The translations under genes were made by a program, and so were the position numbers. Shown piece by piece: positions 1-8,178 of a stretch of DNA of 31,366 nucleotides. The stretch is from CAZAGD01 sp049699975 (GTDB taxonomy: Bacteria; Desulfobacterota; SM23-61). Location of the stretch: contig JBNAWB010000017.1 of assembly GCA_049699975.1 (NCBI GenBank), forward strand, positions 1 to 31,366. The letters run 5' to 3'. The stretch's first letter is position 1. Each line of letters opens with the position of its first letter. The notes beneath the pieces are model-generated. The model was not told the DNA's origin and did not search any database. It was given only the letters and a program-made list of their open reading frames with translations.

Positions 1-380
1 TCATTTCCAAAAAATTTGACTAAGGGCGATTGGCAGCGTTTTAAAAAAACAGGATGGTAGAAATTACCTGCGGGAATTTCGGCAAAAGAAATCCATTGGC
101 CCGTAATTTGATTTCCCTGACTTCGGCCAAGATAATGGAAGATGATTACTTCTTCCCTTGGGCCTATAGGCTCCTGGAAGGCTTGGATTTCTACTTTACC
201 CGGAGCAAACGAAATTTGGACTTCCTGCCCCAGAAATTCCAAAGTGATGGAGGGAACTCCATCTTCCTCCATTTTAAAATGCCCCCCACTTTGCTTAGCC
301 CGATCCTTTAAGTTCTTATTTATTAAGACCTCCAAAGCCAGTTCCCGGGCCAAGTTTAAATTTTCTTGTTTGGGTAGCAT
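1..380 (-). CDS. DUF3786-like protein, 3' end outside window
   Basis: The gene is partial: it starts at ATG 380-378 and reads off the left edge, giving about 126 residues. The start is supported by a GAGGTGG ribosome binding site upstream. The protein opens MLPKQENLNLARELALEVL. A later stretch reads IIFHYLGRSQGNQITGQWIS, followed by FAEIPAGNFYHPVF and KRCQSPLVKFFG. This pattern of an HYL motif, then G-W-I-S-F, then P-x-G-x-F/Y-x-P-x-F, then PL-x-x-FG is what I remember of the DUF3786 family of anaerobes. That match is from memory. No enzymatic role is known to me. It lies 74 nt after acsE in the same direction, so it is probably co-transcribed with the CODH/ACS genes and may serve the corrinoid or methyl-transfer part. 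It has no signal peptide and no Cys cluster in the visible part. Confidence 0.7.
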   Translation of the reverse strand, partial: MLPKQENLNLARELALEVLINKNLKDRAKQSGGHFKMEEDGVPSITLEFLGQEVQISFAPGKVEIQAFQEPIGPREEVIIFHYLGRSQGNQITGQWISFAEIPAGNFYHPVFLKRCQSPLVKFFGN

Positions 381-454
381 GTTTTTTACGCCACCTCACC
401 CTTACCCTCGCTCAAAGAGAAGAAGAGAAGGGAGATAAGGGCGCTAATTTCTAA
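381..454 (-). other. Imperfect intergenic stem-loop after acsE
   Basis: The gap between acsE and the DUF3786-like gene contains a C/T-rich arm, CCTTACCCTCGCTC (about 398-411), and a G/A-rich arm ending GGGAGATAAGG (about 429-439) that can pair with it imperfectly. The style resembles a widespread CCCTCACCC / GGGAGAGGG intergenic palindrome of environmental bacteria. The right half of the pairing lies just after the acsE stop. The left half contributes the ribosome binding site of the next gene, so folding could reduce its translation. There is no T tract, so it is not a clear terminator. Confidence 0.4.
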
Positions 455-1336
455 TTACAATTCCAGCCAGGAATGGGAATATAAGGTTTTACCCAAGAGC
501 ACCCGCGTGGTTTTATAATACTCCAATTCTTTCGGACTTAAAGTCTTGGGGTCGGGTTCGTCGCCATCCATCACCCGATGAACCAATTGGACAATTTCGG
601 GCATTCCTCCGCGAGCTATGGTTAAGAGCTCCTGATCGTAAGCATCCACGATCGCGGCATATAAACCATATTTCATGAGCATGATTAAATAGGTACGATT
701 CAAAATTGGCCGCAAGTTGGTCGGCGTGCCATTGGAGATATTAGAAAGACCCACTATCGATTTAGCTTCGGGAGCGATATCTTTGAGCATGGACATAAAT
801 TCCAAACAAGAGAGCACCTGGTTTATCTCTACGCTTACTGGACTAACTATTGGATCAATCCAAATATCTTCCGTAGGAATACCCAAGCTATTGGCCTGAT
901 AAATAAAATCAACGGCCATTGCGGCTCGTTCATTAGCATCACGCGGCATTCCTTCCTTGCCCCAAAGCAGCCCAATTACATAAGCGTTATAAGTTTTGGC
1001 CATGGGTAAGACTCTTTCCAGGCGCTCGGGCTGTAAAGAAACAGAATTAATTATGGCTTTGCCCTTATGCACTTTTAATCCTGCTTCCATAGCTTCAGGA
1101 TTAGTAGTGTCTAAAGATAGGGGCTTATTAACTTCGCTTTGAACCAGCTTGACTAACCAGTCCATGATCTCTTGCCCCGCTTTGCGGGAAGGGCCTATAT
1201 TCAAGTCCAAATAATCAATACCAACTTTTTCTTGATATTTGGCCATCTCTATGATGGGCTCGGGACGACGTTCTTTTATGGCTGGACCGATAGTCTTGGA
1301 CATAATATTAATGTTCTCGCCAACACAGATAACCAT
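455..1336 (-). CDS. acsE: Methyl-THF:corrinoid/Fe-S protein methyltransferase (AcsE)
   Basis: AcsE moves the methyl group from methyl-tetrahydrofolate to the cobalt of the corrinoid protein AcsCD. It forms a cytoplasmic TIM-barrel of the pterin-binding family. I start at ATG 1336 (293 aa): a TTG six bases earlier is in frame but abuts the GGAGG, while the ATG sits 6 nt from it. From this start, D76 (in SLDTTN), N97 (in IINS), D161 (in WIDP) and N199 (in GLSNIS) fall where Moorella MeTr has D75, N96, D160 and N199. These residues line the folate site. Compared with Moorella MeTr as I recall it (262 aa), there is an insertion of about 30 residues near the C terminus, after the IARGG stretch. 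It follows acsC by 102 nt and is the last recognised acs gene of the train. Confidence 0.95.
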   Translation of the reverse strand: MVICVGENINIMSKTIGPAIKERRPEPIIEMAKYQEKVGIDYLDLNIGPSRKAGQEIMDWLVKLVQSEVNKPLSLDTTNPEAMEAGLKVHKGKAIINSVSLQPERLERVLPMAKTYNAYVIGLLWGKEGMPRDANERAAMAVDFIYQANSLGIPTEDIWIDPIVSPVSVEINQVLSCLEFMSMLKDIAPEAKSIVGLSNISNGTPTNLRPILNRTYLIMLMKYGLYAAIVDAYDQELLTIARGGMPEIVQLVHRVMDGDEPDPKTLSPKELEYYKTTRVLLGKTLYSHSWLEL

Positions 1337-1366
1337 TTGCAACCTCCTCTCCTAAAAGGGGCAAAA

Positions 1367-1421
1367 TATGACTGGCGCTAAGGATAATCCATTCTCAGAT
1401 ATTAAGCTTAGCGCCAGCATA
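1367..1421 (-). other. Stem-loop between acsC and acsE
   Basis: A perfect 11-bp inverted repeat, CTGGCGCTAAG (1372-1382) against CTTAGCGCCAG (1407-1417), is extended by 4 more pairs (1367-1370 with 1418-1421) past a one-base bulge. The loop is about 24 nt. It lies just after the acsC stop codon and about 30 nt before acsE. On the minus strand it is followed by TATTTTG, not a real U tract, so a role in mRNA processing, stability or partial attenuation is more likely than full termination. Confidence 0.65.
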
Positions 1422-1438
1422 TACTATTCAAGGCTAAT

Positions 1439-2791
1439 TTATTCCGGTTTCCACATCTTTAAGAAGGCCGGGATATGAGCTGCTTCGCGGGGGCCGATGA
1501 GAATCTGCCAATCTGGCAATTCCTCTTCCAGCTCCCCACTAATCACCGCCGCATATCCAGGAATTATCAACTTGCGATGCTTAACTTTATCCGCAATTCC
1601 GCATTTTTTCACAAAAGGAGCAATCACATCCGCGCCGAACTTTCCTGCTGCCCAAGCGGTCATGACTGATAGCCCTTCCGTATCTTTAACTAAGAGCCAA
1701 CTGGGAATCCGGCTCCCCTCAATCTCTCCCGAAACAATGAAATAAGTAAGGGAGAAATTGGAAGTAATCAAAACTGGCGAATCCGCTCCTGGCCCACCAA
1801 TTTCATATATGCCTTCCGTAGTGGCCATAGGTCTTTGTGGGTCAGTATAAATATTCATCCGTTCTAAAAGGAGCGGGAATAGAGCATGACCTTCTAAATC
1901 AGAGAGGACTATAATTCCGCCATACTTAGCTATAAAGATAGAGGCCAAAAGAGCTTCCTGCATGGGATCATTAGTCATCTCACAAGGGAAAAGAATAGTG
2001 GGAAACCCTAAGGGCCGAAATTTCTTCATCAAAGCTGCCCGGCGAATTATGATCTGATCTTCCAGAGCCTTTCCGGCAGTGCGCGCACCGGAATCGAGGA
2101 CCAAATCCTTTAAACCGGCCGCTGTTAATTTCGTGGTCAGCTCAGCCAACTCATCCAGGTTATTACCTTTAACAGCTAAGGGGGCGGAAATCTCTTTCGC
2201 CAGGGCGGCCATAGCGTCCACATTTTCCTTAGTGGCCGCATAAAGCAAAGGCTTCTTGTCCGCACACGCTAAAGCTGCCCCTTTTAATACCTCAGGACTA
2301 AAACTCATTAAGATCAAACCCTGGCCATTCAATTTTTCTTTGACCTTCTTGGCCATATTTTCGAATTTAGCCGCATCACCAGAGTCACATCTTAGGGCAG
2401 CCAGATCAGCTTGCAGAGTCAAACCTACGCGCTCATACTTAAGTTCTTTAAGTTTTCTTAAACGGTCTTCAACTTCCCCATCTCCCATGTTGTCGGAAAT
2501 CAGGATAGCAATCCCGGGCGGATTGACGAACCTTTTTTCATGGCGAAACATGACCGTCTCTCCCCCGATCTTCAGAGCTTTATCTCCCACACCAATAGTC
2601 ACTGGCCGGATAGGAGGAGCAGAGGCCTCCTCCAGAGCGGCCTTCGCCTCTTCCGAGACGTAAGGGCAAGAGGAAAGTTCCGCCTGCCCAGCAGCCAATT
2701 TCATGGCAAAAGCCAGGCAGGTTGGTACACCACATTCCCCGCAATTTGTTTTGGGAAGCTTCTTGAAAATCTCGATTCCTGTAAGGGCCAT
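1439..2791 (-). CDS. acsC: Corrinoid/iron-sulfur protein large subunit (AcsC, gamma)
   Basis: This is the large subunit of the CFeSP, which carries the methyl group on cob(III)amide from AcsE to AcsB. The N-terminal domain has the [4Fe-4S] motif C17-x2-C20-x4-C25-x16-C42 (NCGECGVPTC), the redox cluster needed for reductive activation of cobalt. The middle is a TIM-barrel-like domain (about 60-320). The C-terminal part (about 330-450), with YFIVSGEI and IPGYAAVISGELEEELPDW, matches the corrinoid-binding domain. The length of 450 aa is normal. The ATG at 2791 has AAAGGAG 6 nt upstream. It lies between acsB (75 nt) and acsE, and its partner acsD is upstream of cooS in the same train. Confidence 0.96.
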   Translation of the reverse strand: MALTGIEIFKKLPKTNCGECGVPTCLAFAMKLAAGQAELSSCPYVSEEAKAALEEASAPPIRPVTIGVGDKALKIGGETVMFRHEKRFVNPPGIAILISDNMGDGEVEDRLRKLKELKYERVGLTLQADLAALRCDSGDAAKFENMAKKVKEKLNGQGLILMSFSPEVLKGAALACADKKPLLYAATKENVDAMAALAKEISAPLAVKGNNLDELAELTTKLTAAGLKDLVLDSGARTAGKALEDQIIIRRAALMKKFRPLGFPTILFPCEMTNDPMQEALLASIFIAKYGGIIVLSDLEGHALFPLLLERMNIYTDPQRPMATTEGIYEIGGPGADSPVLITSNFSLTYFIVSGEIEGSRIPSWLLVKDTEGLSVMTAWAAGKFGADVIAPFVKKCGIADKVKHRKLIIPGYAAVISGELEEELPDWQILIGPREAAHIPAFLKMWKPE

Positions 2792-2824
2792 TTTTCACTC
2801 CTTTTAAAGTAAAGAATTAGAGCC

Positions 2825-2870
2825 TCTAATCCGCGCCCCACCTCGATCAGAGAAGGGGCGCGAAGGTTAG
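2825..2870 (-). other. Stem-loop between acsB and acsC
   Basis: A perfect 8-bp GC stem, CGCGCCCC (2832-2839) with GGGGCGCG (2855-2862), has a 15-nt loop. An outer TCTAA/TTAGA pairing (2825-2829 with 2866-2870) reaches the acsB stop codon at 2867-2869. It lies immediately after acsB in the transcript. There is no U tract after it, so it is more likely an intercistronic stability or processing element than a terminator. Confidence 0.6.
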
Positions 2871-5071
2871 AACAAGGAAGGCATCGAAAGGGCCGGATGC
2901 CCTTTTTCAGTTAAGAAAGGCAAAATCTCCTCTTCCGTGACGCCAATAGTCTCATCGGCAATCATCTCGGGGAAATCCGGAATCCCAATCTCTTCTGCTC
3001 TTTTCTTGAGCCTGTCCATAATCTCTTCCTTCAGCATCTTGGGCATCCACACCAGACGTTTTATCCCCCCTTCAGCCATAATAAACTTTTTGCTGCAAAT
3101 ATAATGTTTACTATGGCCCACAAAACCAGGCGTCACTGAACCGCCACCCACGGAACCAGCCAAAGTGGTAAACTTCATTCCGCACGGGGTCATGCCGGTA
3201 TAGTCGCGATTGACGGTCATGATGCCATTGCACATCGGCAAAACAGCGGCAATACACTCGAAGCAGCCGCAGGAAGTCATGGGGTCAACCATGATGCTGT
3301 AAGCATTGTACTTTTCAATTTTCTGGCGAGATGCTTTATAAACGAACTCATTAACTCCTTTCCATTGGCCCAAAACCGGGTCAATTACTTCTCCTTTGGG
3401 CACCGGCTGATTTGGTCCGGTGGGATTTATCTCATAGGAAGCTTTTCCATCCAACCAGTTGTAGGCTCCGCATAGACCCGTTCGTTCCGGAGTGATAATA
3501 CATACATGCGTAGGCGCAAAGGACTGGCAGAGGGTACAGGAATAGAAGATTTCCTCCGACTCATCGGTCATCCCTTCAATGCGCGCATCCCGCTTTTGGT
3601 ACACGCGGCGAGCCTGCTCTAAAATTTGCCGGACTTTGTCTTGTTCGGTAAAAATTTTTACTTGCACTTTATCGAAGATAGTGCCGAAGTCCTGGTGTAA
3701 TTTAGCGTGGAGAATATCGCCGATATGGCGCAAAGTGAAGCCCTTTTCCACGGCTCCTTTGCCCACCCGAATCCAGGCAATGTCTCTTTGGCCAATGTGC
3801 ATTACTCCTTGGGCATAATTGATCAAATGGTGAATCTGCCGCTCCAAAATAGGCTCGAAATCTTCCTGCATTTTTCGGCCAGCTACTTCCACTAATATGG
3901 CCAGGGGCAACTGCGCCGGCGGCTTCAGATCTGGAATATCTGGACCAAAAACTTCGATCTTGCCATCTTCCACTTCGTCCATATTTTTAGAAGTAACCCA
4001 TTCGACGGCAATGGTCCGCCCACCGCCGCATTCTAAGAAGATGTCTTCGCCGCGGATGCGTTCGCCTTCAAAAGCCGGACCATAAGCCACAGGTACAGGA
4101 ACCTTGGTGACCGTTACTTTCAGGCCTCTCACTTCCACAGCTTTTTGCACGATTTGGTCGTGGGGCACGTTGGAAACTACATGCTCATAAGTGCAGATAC
4201 CTGTGGGCAGAACCTGGGGAATTGGTGTGTCCGCGATTACGGGGAAGCCCCAGTTTATAGCTCCTGCCGCATTAGCGTACCATTCGTCCGTAACAAATCC
4301 TAAGGCCATGGCAAAGGCAAAGACCCGGTCTTTATTGTAGATAAGAATCTTCCGGAAATCGCCGGGAGCAATTCCGCCAAAAGACATAGCCGCCCTCGTC
4401 GCAAAGCCCATAGCAAAAACAGTGGCCGTATAATCTGGGCCAAAAGGAACTAAGCGCGTCGGCCAACCAATTTGGACGCCCGCTTCCACTAACTGCTCGG
4501 CAAACCTCTTCCCTTCGTGATCGGCGGCCATAAAGACATACAGGTTCTTCTCTTGAAGTTCCTGGGCAATCTTGGCGGCAATCTCTTTGGTAGGTGCTGC
4601 TCCTAAAATAGCTGCGAACCCCGGGGCAGTACCATCCACAAATTCTATCCCCCTTTTGCGCATGATTATATCATCTGCTGCCCCCAACCAAATTTTATCT
4701 GGTAAGGGGTCCTCTCCTTGGACATAAAAGTCAGGTTCTTCTAAGTAACGGATGGCTTCAATGATCTCCTCGGCAAAGAAGGTGGCCATGCCCGCGTCTA
4801 AGGCCGGCGCTAAATAAGGCAACCAAACTTTTTCTTTCACCAGAGGAGGAATGAGCAAGCGGCATCTTTCTAATACGGGCTGCATATCACCCAGAGTTTT
4901 TACAGGAATACCCAAAATGCCGTAAATAATCGGCAAGTAATAACCGGTATTCGGAAAACCTACCTCTTGCTTGGGTCCCCATTTTTCTAAAGCTTCTTGA
5001 TATTTCTTCTCTGCTCTCGCTAAAATCTTGTGTGCTCCTCTTATGGCTGCGGCCGCAATAATTTTAGACAC
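2867..5071 (-). CDS. acsB: Acetyl-CoA synthase (AcsB, CODH/ACS alpha subunit)
   Basis: AcsB condenses CO, the corrinoid-bound methyl group and CoA into acetyl-CoA at the Ni-Ni-[4Fe-4S] A cluster. The 734-aa length is close to the bacterial enzyme. The A-cluster ligands are all present: C512, C515, C524 and C534 for the [4Fe-4S], and the C601-G602-C603 motif (in MTSCGCFEC) for the distal nickel. All are shifted by exactly six from the Moorella numbering I recall (C506, C509, C518, C528, C595-G596-C597). The N-terminal domain that binds CODH in bacteria is present, unlike archaeal CdhC. The start is GTG at 5071, with GGAGGG 8 nt upstream. It lies 76 nt after cooS, with a stem-loop in the gap. 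Confidence 0.98.
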   Translation of the reverse strand: MSKIIAAAAIRGAHKILARAEKKYQEALEKWGPKQEVGFPNTGYYLPIIYGILGIPVKTLGDMQPVLERCRLLIPPLVKEKVWLPYLAPALDAGMATFFAEEIIEAIRYLEEPDFYVQGEDPLPDKIWLGAADDIIMRKRGIEFVDGTAPGFAAILGAAPTKEIAAKIAQELQEKNLYVFMAADHEGKRFAEQLVEAGVQIGWPTRLVPFGPDYTATVFAMGFATRAAMSFGGIAPGDFRKILIYNKDRVFAFAMALGFVTDEWYANAAGAINWGFPVIADTPIPQVLPTGICTYEHVVSNVPHDQIVQKAVEVRGLKVTVTKVPVPVAYGPAFEGERIRGEDIFLECGGGRTIAVEWVTSKNMDEVEDGKIEVFGPDIPDLKPPAQLPLAILVEVAGRKMQEDFEPILERQIHHLINYAQGVMHIGQRDIAWIRVGKGAVEKGFTLRHIGDILHAKLHQDFGTIFDKVQVKIFTEQDKVRQILEQARRVYQKRDARIEGMTDESEEIFYSCTLCQSFAPTHVCIITPERTGLCGAYNWLDGKASYEINPTGPNQPVPKGEVIDPVLGQWKGVNEFVYKASRQKIEKYNAYSIMVDPMTSCGCFECIAAVLPMCNGIMTVNRDYTGMTPCGMKFTTLAGSVGGGSVTPGFVGHSKHYICSKKFIMAEGGIKRLVWMPKMLKEEIMDRLKKRAEEIGIPDFPEMIADETIGVTEEEILPFLTEKGHPALSMPSLF

Positions 5072-5103
5072 TGTTTAAACCCTCCTTCATTCATAAAGTT
5101 CAA

Positions 5104-5136
5104 AGTTTGGGGCCGTCTTCTAAACGGCTCCAAACT
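5104..5136 (-). other. Strong stem-loop between cooS and acsB
   Basis: A 13-bp stem, AGTTTGGGGCCGT (5104-5116) with ACGGCTCCAAACT (5124-5136), carries one mismatch or wobble and a 7-nt loop. It starts 12 nt after the cooS stop. On the minus strand the 3' side reads TTGAACTTTATG, so there is no proper U tract. This is the strongest of the intercistronic hairpins in the CODH/ACS block. It could protect the upstream cooS message or reduce read-through to acsB. Confidence 0.7.
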
Positions 5137-5147
5137 AATTTTCATGA

Positions 5148-7112
5148 TTAAATGGCGTCTAATTCTCGACGCATGGCCATATCATAAAGGATGCGCTCCC
5201 GCGCTTTATCCAATCCCAAAGCCTTTCTCTTTTTATCGATGTGGGCGATCATTAACTTAGCTGCCTTTTCCGGGTCAGGTTCAAATGCCCATTTACCGCC
5301 GACGATATCTTCCATCTCCTCAAAGAGCAGCTTACACATCTCCTCGCTGCCGGTAATGGGGAAAGTGACGCCGAAGACGGTAAAGACTCCGGAAGCGACA
5401 AAATATTGCCCGATGGCAATTGCTTTTTCGCTCATCCACTCGGGAGCAGCACCAGCCGCGGGCAAATCACTAATATCATCCCCCAATCCGCCATCTTTAA
5501 CGACGGCCGTCGCCGCCATGAGGATACGGCTATTATCTACGCAAGCACCCATATGCAAAACTGGAGGAATACCAACGGCTTCGCAGACTTCCGCTAAACC
5601 TGGACCACAGTATTGGTAAGCTGCTTCCGGGGTTAACAAACCAGCTTTGCCACAGGCCATAGCCGAACAGCCAGTGGTTAAAACGATAACATTATTTTTG
5701 ATCAATTCTTTGATCATGGTCAGATGTCCGCTATCATGACCAGTACGGCAATTGTTACATCCGACCACCCCAGCTACGCCGCGGATGCGGCCATTAATTA
5801 TGTTATCGTTGAGCGGCCGGTAAGAAGCCCGGAAAAGACCGCCTAAAAGGTAATTAATGGTTTCGTGGCTGAAACCAACCACCATCTCATGAGCAGCCGA
5901 TGGGATCAGGACAGCTTTCTTGTTTCGGTTGGGGAAATTATCAATAGCCTCCCGCAGAATCTTCTTGGCAATTTCTGGTCCATGGTGCTCGTCAAATTCA
6001 ATGTGCATGGCTCCTTGCATCTTGGCCCGCGGATTAGTAGTAATTACCTTGGTATGGTAACACTTGGCTATATCAGCCAAAGACTGCATCTCGCATTGCA
6101 CATCTACCACCATGGCTTCCACCGCTCCCGTAATGATCGCTAACTCTTGTTGTAAAAAATTACCGGCTACGGGGATGCCATGCCGCATTAATACTTCGTT
6201 AGCGCTACAACACATGCCGGCCAAATTGATTCCTTTGGCCCCTTTCGATTTGGCATACGCTTGTAGCTCTGGATCTTGGGCAGCAACGACCATTAACTCG
6301 GGCAACAGCGGCTCATGGCCGTGCATGACCACATTAACTTCATCTTCTTTTAAAACGCCTAAGTTAATTTTGCCCACAATAGGTACGGGATTACCAAAGA
6401 GGATGTCCTGCAGTTCTGTAGAAATCATGGAACCTCCCCAACCATCAGCTAAGGCACAACGGGAACCCTGCAGGAGCAAATTCCGATAATCCTGATCCAC
6501 GCCCATATGGGTGCGATGCATCAATTCCACTACTTCTCGGTCAATTCCTCGCGGAGCTATGCCTAACTTCCTCCAAAGCTCCTGCCGCTTCAAGGGAGCT
6601 CTTTTCAAAAAAAGAAGCTCTCCATGCTGTTTCCCGAACTCCGCCAAGCATTTTTCGCCTACCTCAATGGCAATCTCTTTAACTGGGCGATCTCCAATTT
6701 CTACGCCCAAATCTAAAGCTACTTGGTACAGCTTTTGTTCGTCTTTTATTTCATAACCGGGAACTTCTCCTTTTGCCGTCGCCAAGAAAAGTTCAGCTAC
6801 GCCGCGCGCATGATCAGAGTGCGCGGATGTTCCCGCCGCAATCATCCGCACAAAGTTGCGGGCCGCTATGGTCTCGGCAGTTGCCCCACAGATACCTCGG
6901 CGTTTAGCTTTTTCAGCTTCTGTTTCTGCTTTTTTCTTAGGCGCCGGAACCCGACAAGGTCCCATAGCACAATTCTTACAACAACTCCCTTCGGCCCCAA
7001 TGGGACATGGTTTCATTTCCTCGGCCCGATCAAAGACGGTACTCACTTTATCATTCTTGGCCTTCGTCAATAATTCTAAGGTAGCGCGATCAGCGCTTTT
7101 CTCTTCTGCCAT
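5148..7112 (-). CDS. cooS: Ni-dependent carbon monoxide dehydrogenase (CooS/AcsA)
   Basis: This is the catalytic CODH subunit, which reduces CO2 to CO (or the reverse) and passes CO to AcsB. Near the N terminus, C36 and C44 fit the inter-subunit D cluster, and C45, C48, C53 and C75 fit the B cluster. C-cluster ligand segments can be seen in order: MHGHEP (His), GMCCSANE, VQCEMQ, GCNNCRTGHD, TGCSAMACG and HMGACVDNSR. The length of 654 aa is normal for AcsA-type enzymes. The ATG at 7112 has AAAAGGAGGG 8 nt upstream. It is preceded by acsD and followed by acsB, so it is the ACS-bound rather than an energy-conserving (CooF/Ech-linked) CODH. Maturation is likely by the CooC encoded upstream. Confidence 0.97.
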   Translation of the reverse strand: MAEEKSADRATLELLTKAKNDKVSTVFDRAEEMKPCPIGAEGSCCKNCAMGPCRVPAPKKKAETEAEKAKRRGICGATAETIAARNFVRMIAAGTSAHSDHARGVAELFLATAKGEVPGYEIKDEQKLYQVALDLGVEIGDRPVKEIAIEVGEKCLAEFGKQHGELLFLKRAPLKRQELWRKLGIAPRGIDREVVELMHRTHMGVDQDYRNLLLQGSRCALADGWGGSMISTELQDILFGNPVPIVGKINLGVLKEDEVNVVMHGHEPLLPELMVVAAQDPELQAYAKSKGAKGINLAGMCCSANEVLMRHGIPVAGNFLQQELAIITGAVEAMVVDVQCEMQSLADIAKCYHTKVITTNPRAKMQGAMHIEFDEHHGPEIAKKILREAIDNFPNRNKKAVLIPSAAHEMVVGFSHETINYLLGGLFRASYRPLNDNIINGRIRGVAGVVGCNNCRTGHDSGHLTMIKELIKNNVIVLTTGCSAMACGKAGLLTPEAAYQYCGPGLAEVCEAVGIPPVLHMGACVDNSRILMAATAVVKDGGLGDDISDLPAAGAAPEWMSEKAIAIGQYFVASGVFTVFGVTFPITGSEEMCKLLFEEMEDIVGGKWAFEPDPEKAAKLMIAHIDKKRKALGLDKARERILYDMAMRRELDAI

Positions 7113-7142
7113 AAATAATACCCTCCTTTTAAAATGCCCTTC

Positions 7143-7164
7143 GCAGATACTCCAGTAAATCTGC
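7143..7164 (-). other. Short inverted repeat between acsD and cooS
   Basis: A 6-bp perfect inverted repeat, GCAGAT (7143-7148) with ATCTGC (7159-7164), has a 10-nt loop. It lies between the acsD stop and the cooS ribosome binding site. It is weak alone, and is listed because the other CODH/ACS gaps hold stronger versions. Confidence 0.3.
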
Positions 7165-7187
7165 CTAAAATATGTGCCCCAGCTTTT

Positions 7188-8129
7188 TTATTTTTTTAAC
7201 AATTCCGCAATAGTTCCTTTAACTAACTTAACTGCTTCGGGATGGCGCATGACCAAAATATTCGCTCCGGCTAAGAGCAAAATCATGGCCGTCATGGCTT
7301 CCATTAAAATTCCTCTTTGCTTAGGGTCGCCAAGCAAAGGAGCTTCCTCTTTGCTCATCTTGGCTTCTTTCGTCTTCCAAACTTCCTTAGCCAGGTTGCA
7401 GACTAAAGGGAACTGCAGCCGTTCATCTTGCTGGGTCAAAGCAGCCATCCGGTCTCTTTCCATAACCGAATAGGTATATTCGATCCCATAGCCCAAACCC
7501 CCAGTAGTCGGATCGACTAAAATCTGGCCATCAGGAACTCCCAAGTTTCCTAAGAGCACATTCAGTTGTTTAGCCAAATTTACATCAATAGGCGTCGAAG
7601 CCACGATCGTGTGTTTATAACCAATAGCTCCGGCCCCTATTTGCTTATAATTTTTTTCGCCTACTGGTCCCAAGATCAAGTTTTTACCCGCACAAAGCTC
7701 GGCCACGCGCCGCAGCGTATCCGCATCCTTTTCATCATTTCCGCAACCCCAAACGATGAGGGGAACGTCCACCGCCTCGGCCACTCTCTGGGCTATGGCC
7801 GCGGCCTCGGCTGAGGGGCGATTCAGACCATTGGGATCTGTGCTTGCTAATTGCAGGCAGATCATCTCTGCCCCATAAGTGTTGATGCATTTCTTCGCCC
7901 AAGCCACAGGATCATTAATTACATCCTGAAAAGGTTCCAAAGCGGCTTCGGGCCATTCCTCAGGGGGAGCATCGTAAACCTCCATAGCGATCCGGGGAGG
8001 ATTGGGCATTTGGCCCTCAAAAAGATGAAAGGGGTACATAGTTTCTCCCCCCACAGTCAATGCTTTAGGACCCGACCCTACGGTTACTTCTTTGATCTTT
8101 CCGGTATAATTAATTTTTGGTATCTCCAC
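7188..8129 (-). CDS. acsD: Corrinoid/iron-sulfur protein small subunit (AcsD, delta)
   Basis: AcsD is the TIM-barrel small subunit that pairs with AcsC to form the methyl-carrying corrinoid protein. The 313-aa sequence has typical family segments: GGETMYPFHLFEGQMPNPP near residues 27-45, LQLASTDPNG around 92-101, VWGCGNDEKD around 126-135, ILVDPTTGGLGYGIEYTYS around 205-223 and the C-terminal ANILVMRHPEAV. The start is GTG at 8129, with AAGGAGG 6 nt upstream. Here the gene is split from acsC by cooS and acsB. A 75-nt gap with a weak inverted repeat separates it from cooS. Confidence 0.96.
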   Translation of the reverse strand: MEIPKINYTGKIKEVTVGSGPKALTVGGETMYPFHLFEGQMPNPPRIAMEVYDAPPEEWPEAALEPFQDVINDPVAWAKKCINTYGAEMICLQLASTDPNGLNRPSAEAAAIAQRVAEAVDVPLIVWGCGNDEKDADTLRRVAELCAGKNLILGPVGEKNYKQIGAGAIGYKHTIVASTPIDVNLAKQLNVLLGNLGVPDGQILVDPTTGGLGYGIEYTYSVMERDRMAALTQQDERLQFPLVCNLAKEVWKTKEAKMSKEEAPLLGDPKQRGILMEAMTAMILLLAGANILVMRHPEAVKLVKGTIAELLKK

Positions 8130-8178
8130 TGGCCACCTCCTTTTAGTTCCTAACCCCTTATTTTATCCATTAACTTCC

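Noticed and set aside
1367..5136. Intercistronic stem-loops as rho-independent terminators
   Set aside because: None is followed by a run of T on the transcribed side, and the genes beyond them belong to the same pathway with no visible promoters of their own.
5191..6489. Long plus-strand open frames (for example 142 and 141 codons) over cooS
   Set aside because: They lie antisense to a strongly conserved enzyme, have low-complexity Ser/Pro-rich translations and no fitting ribosome binding sites. They are frame shadows.
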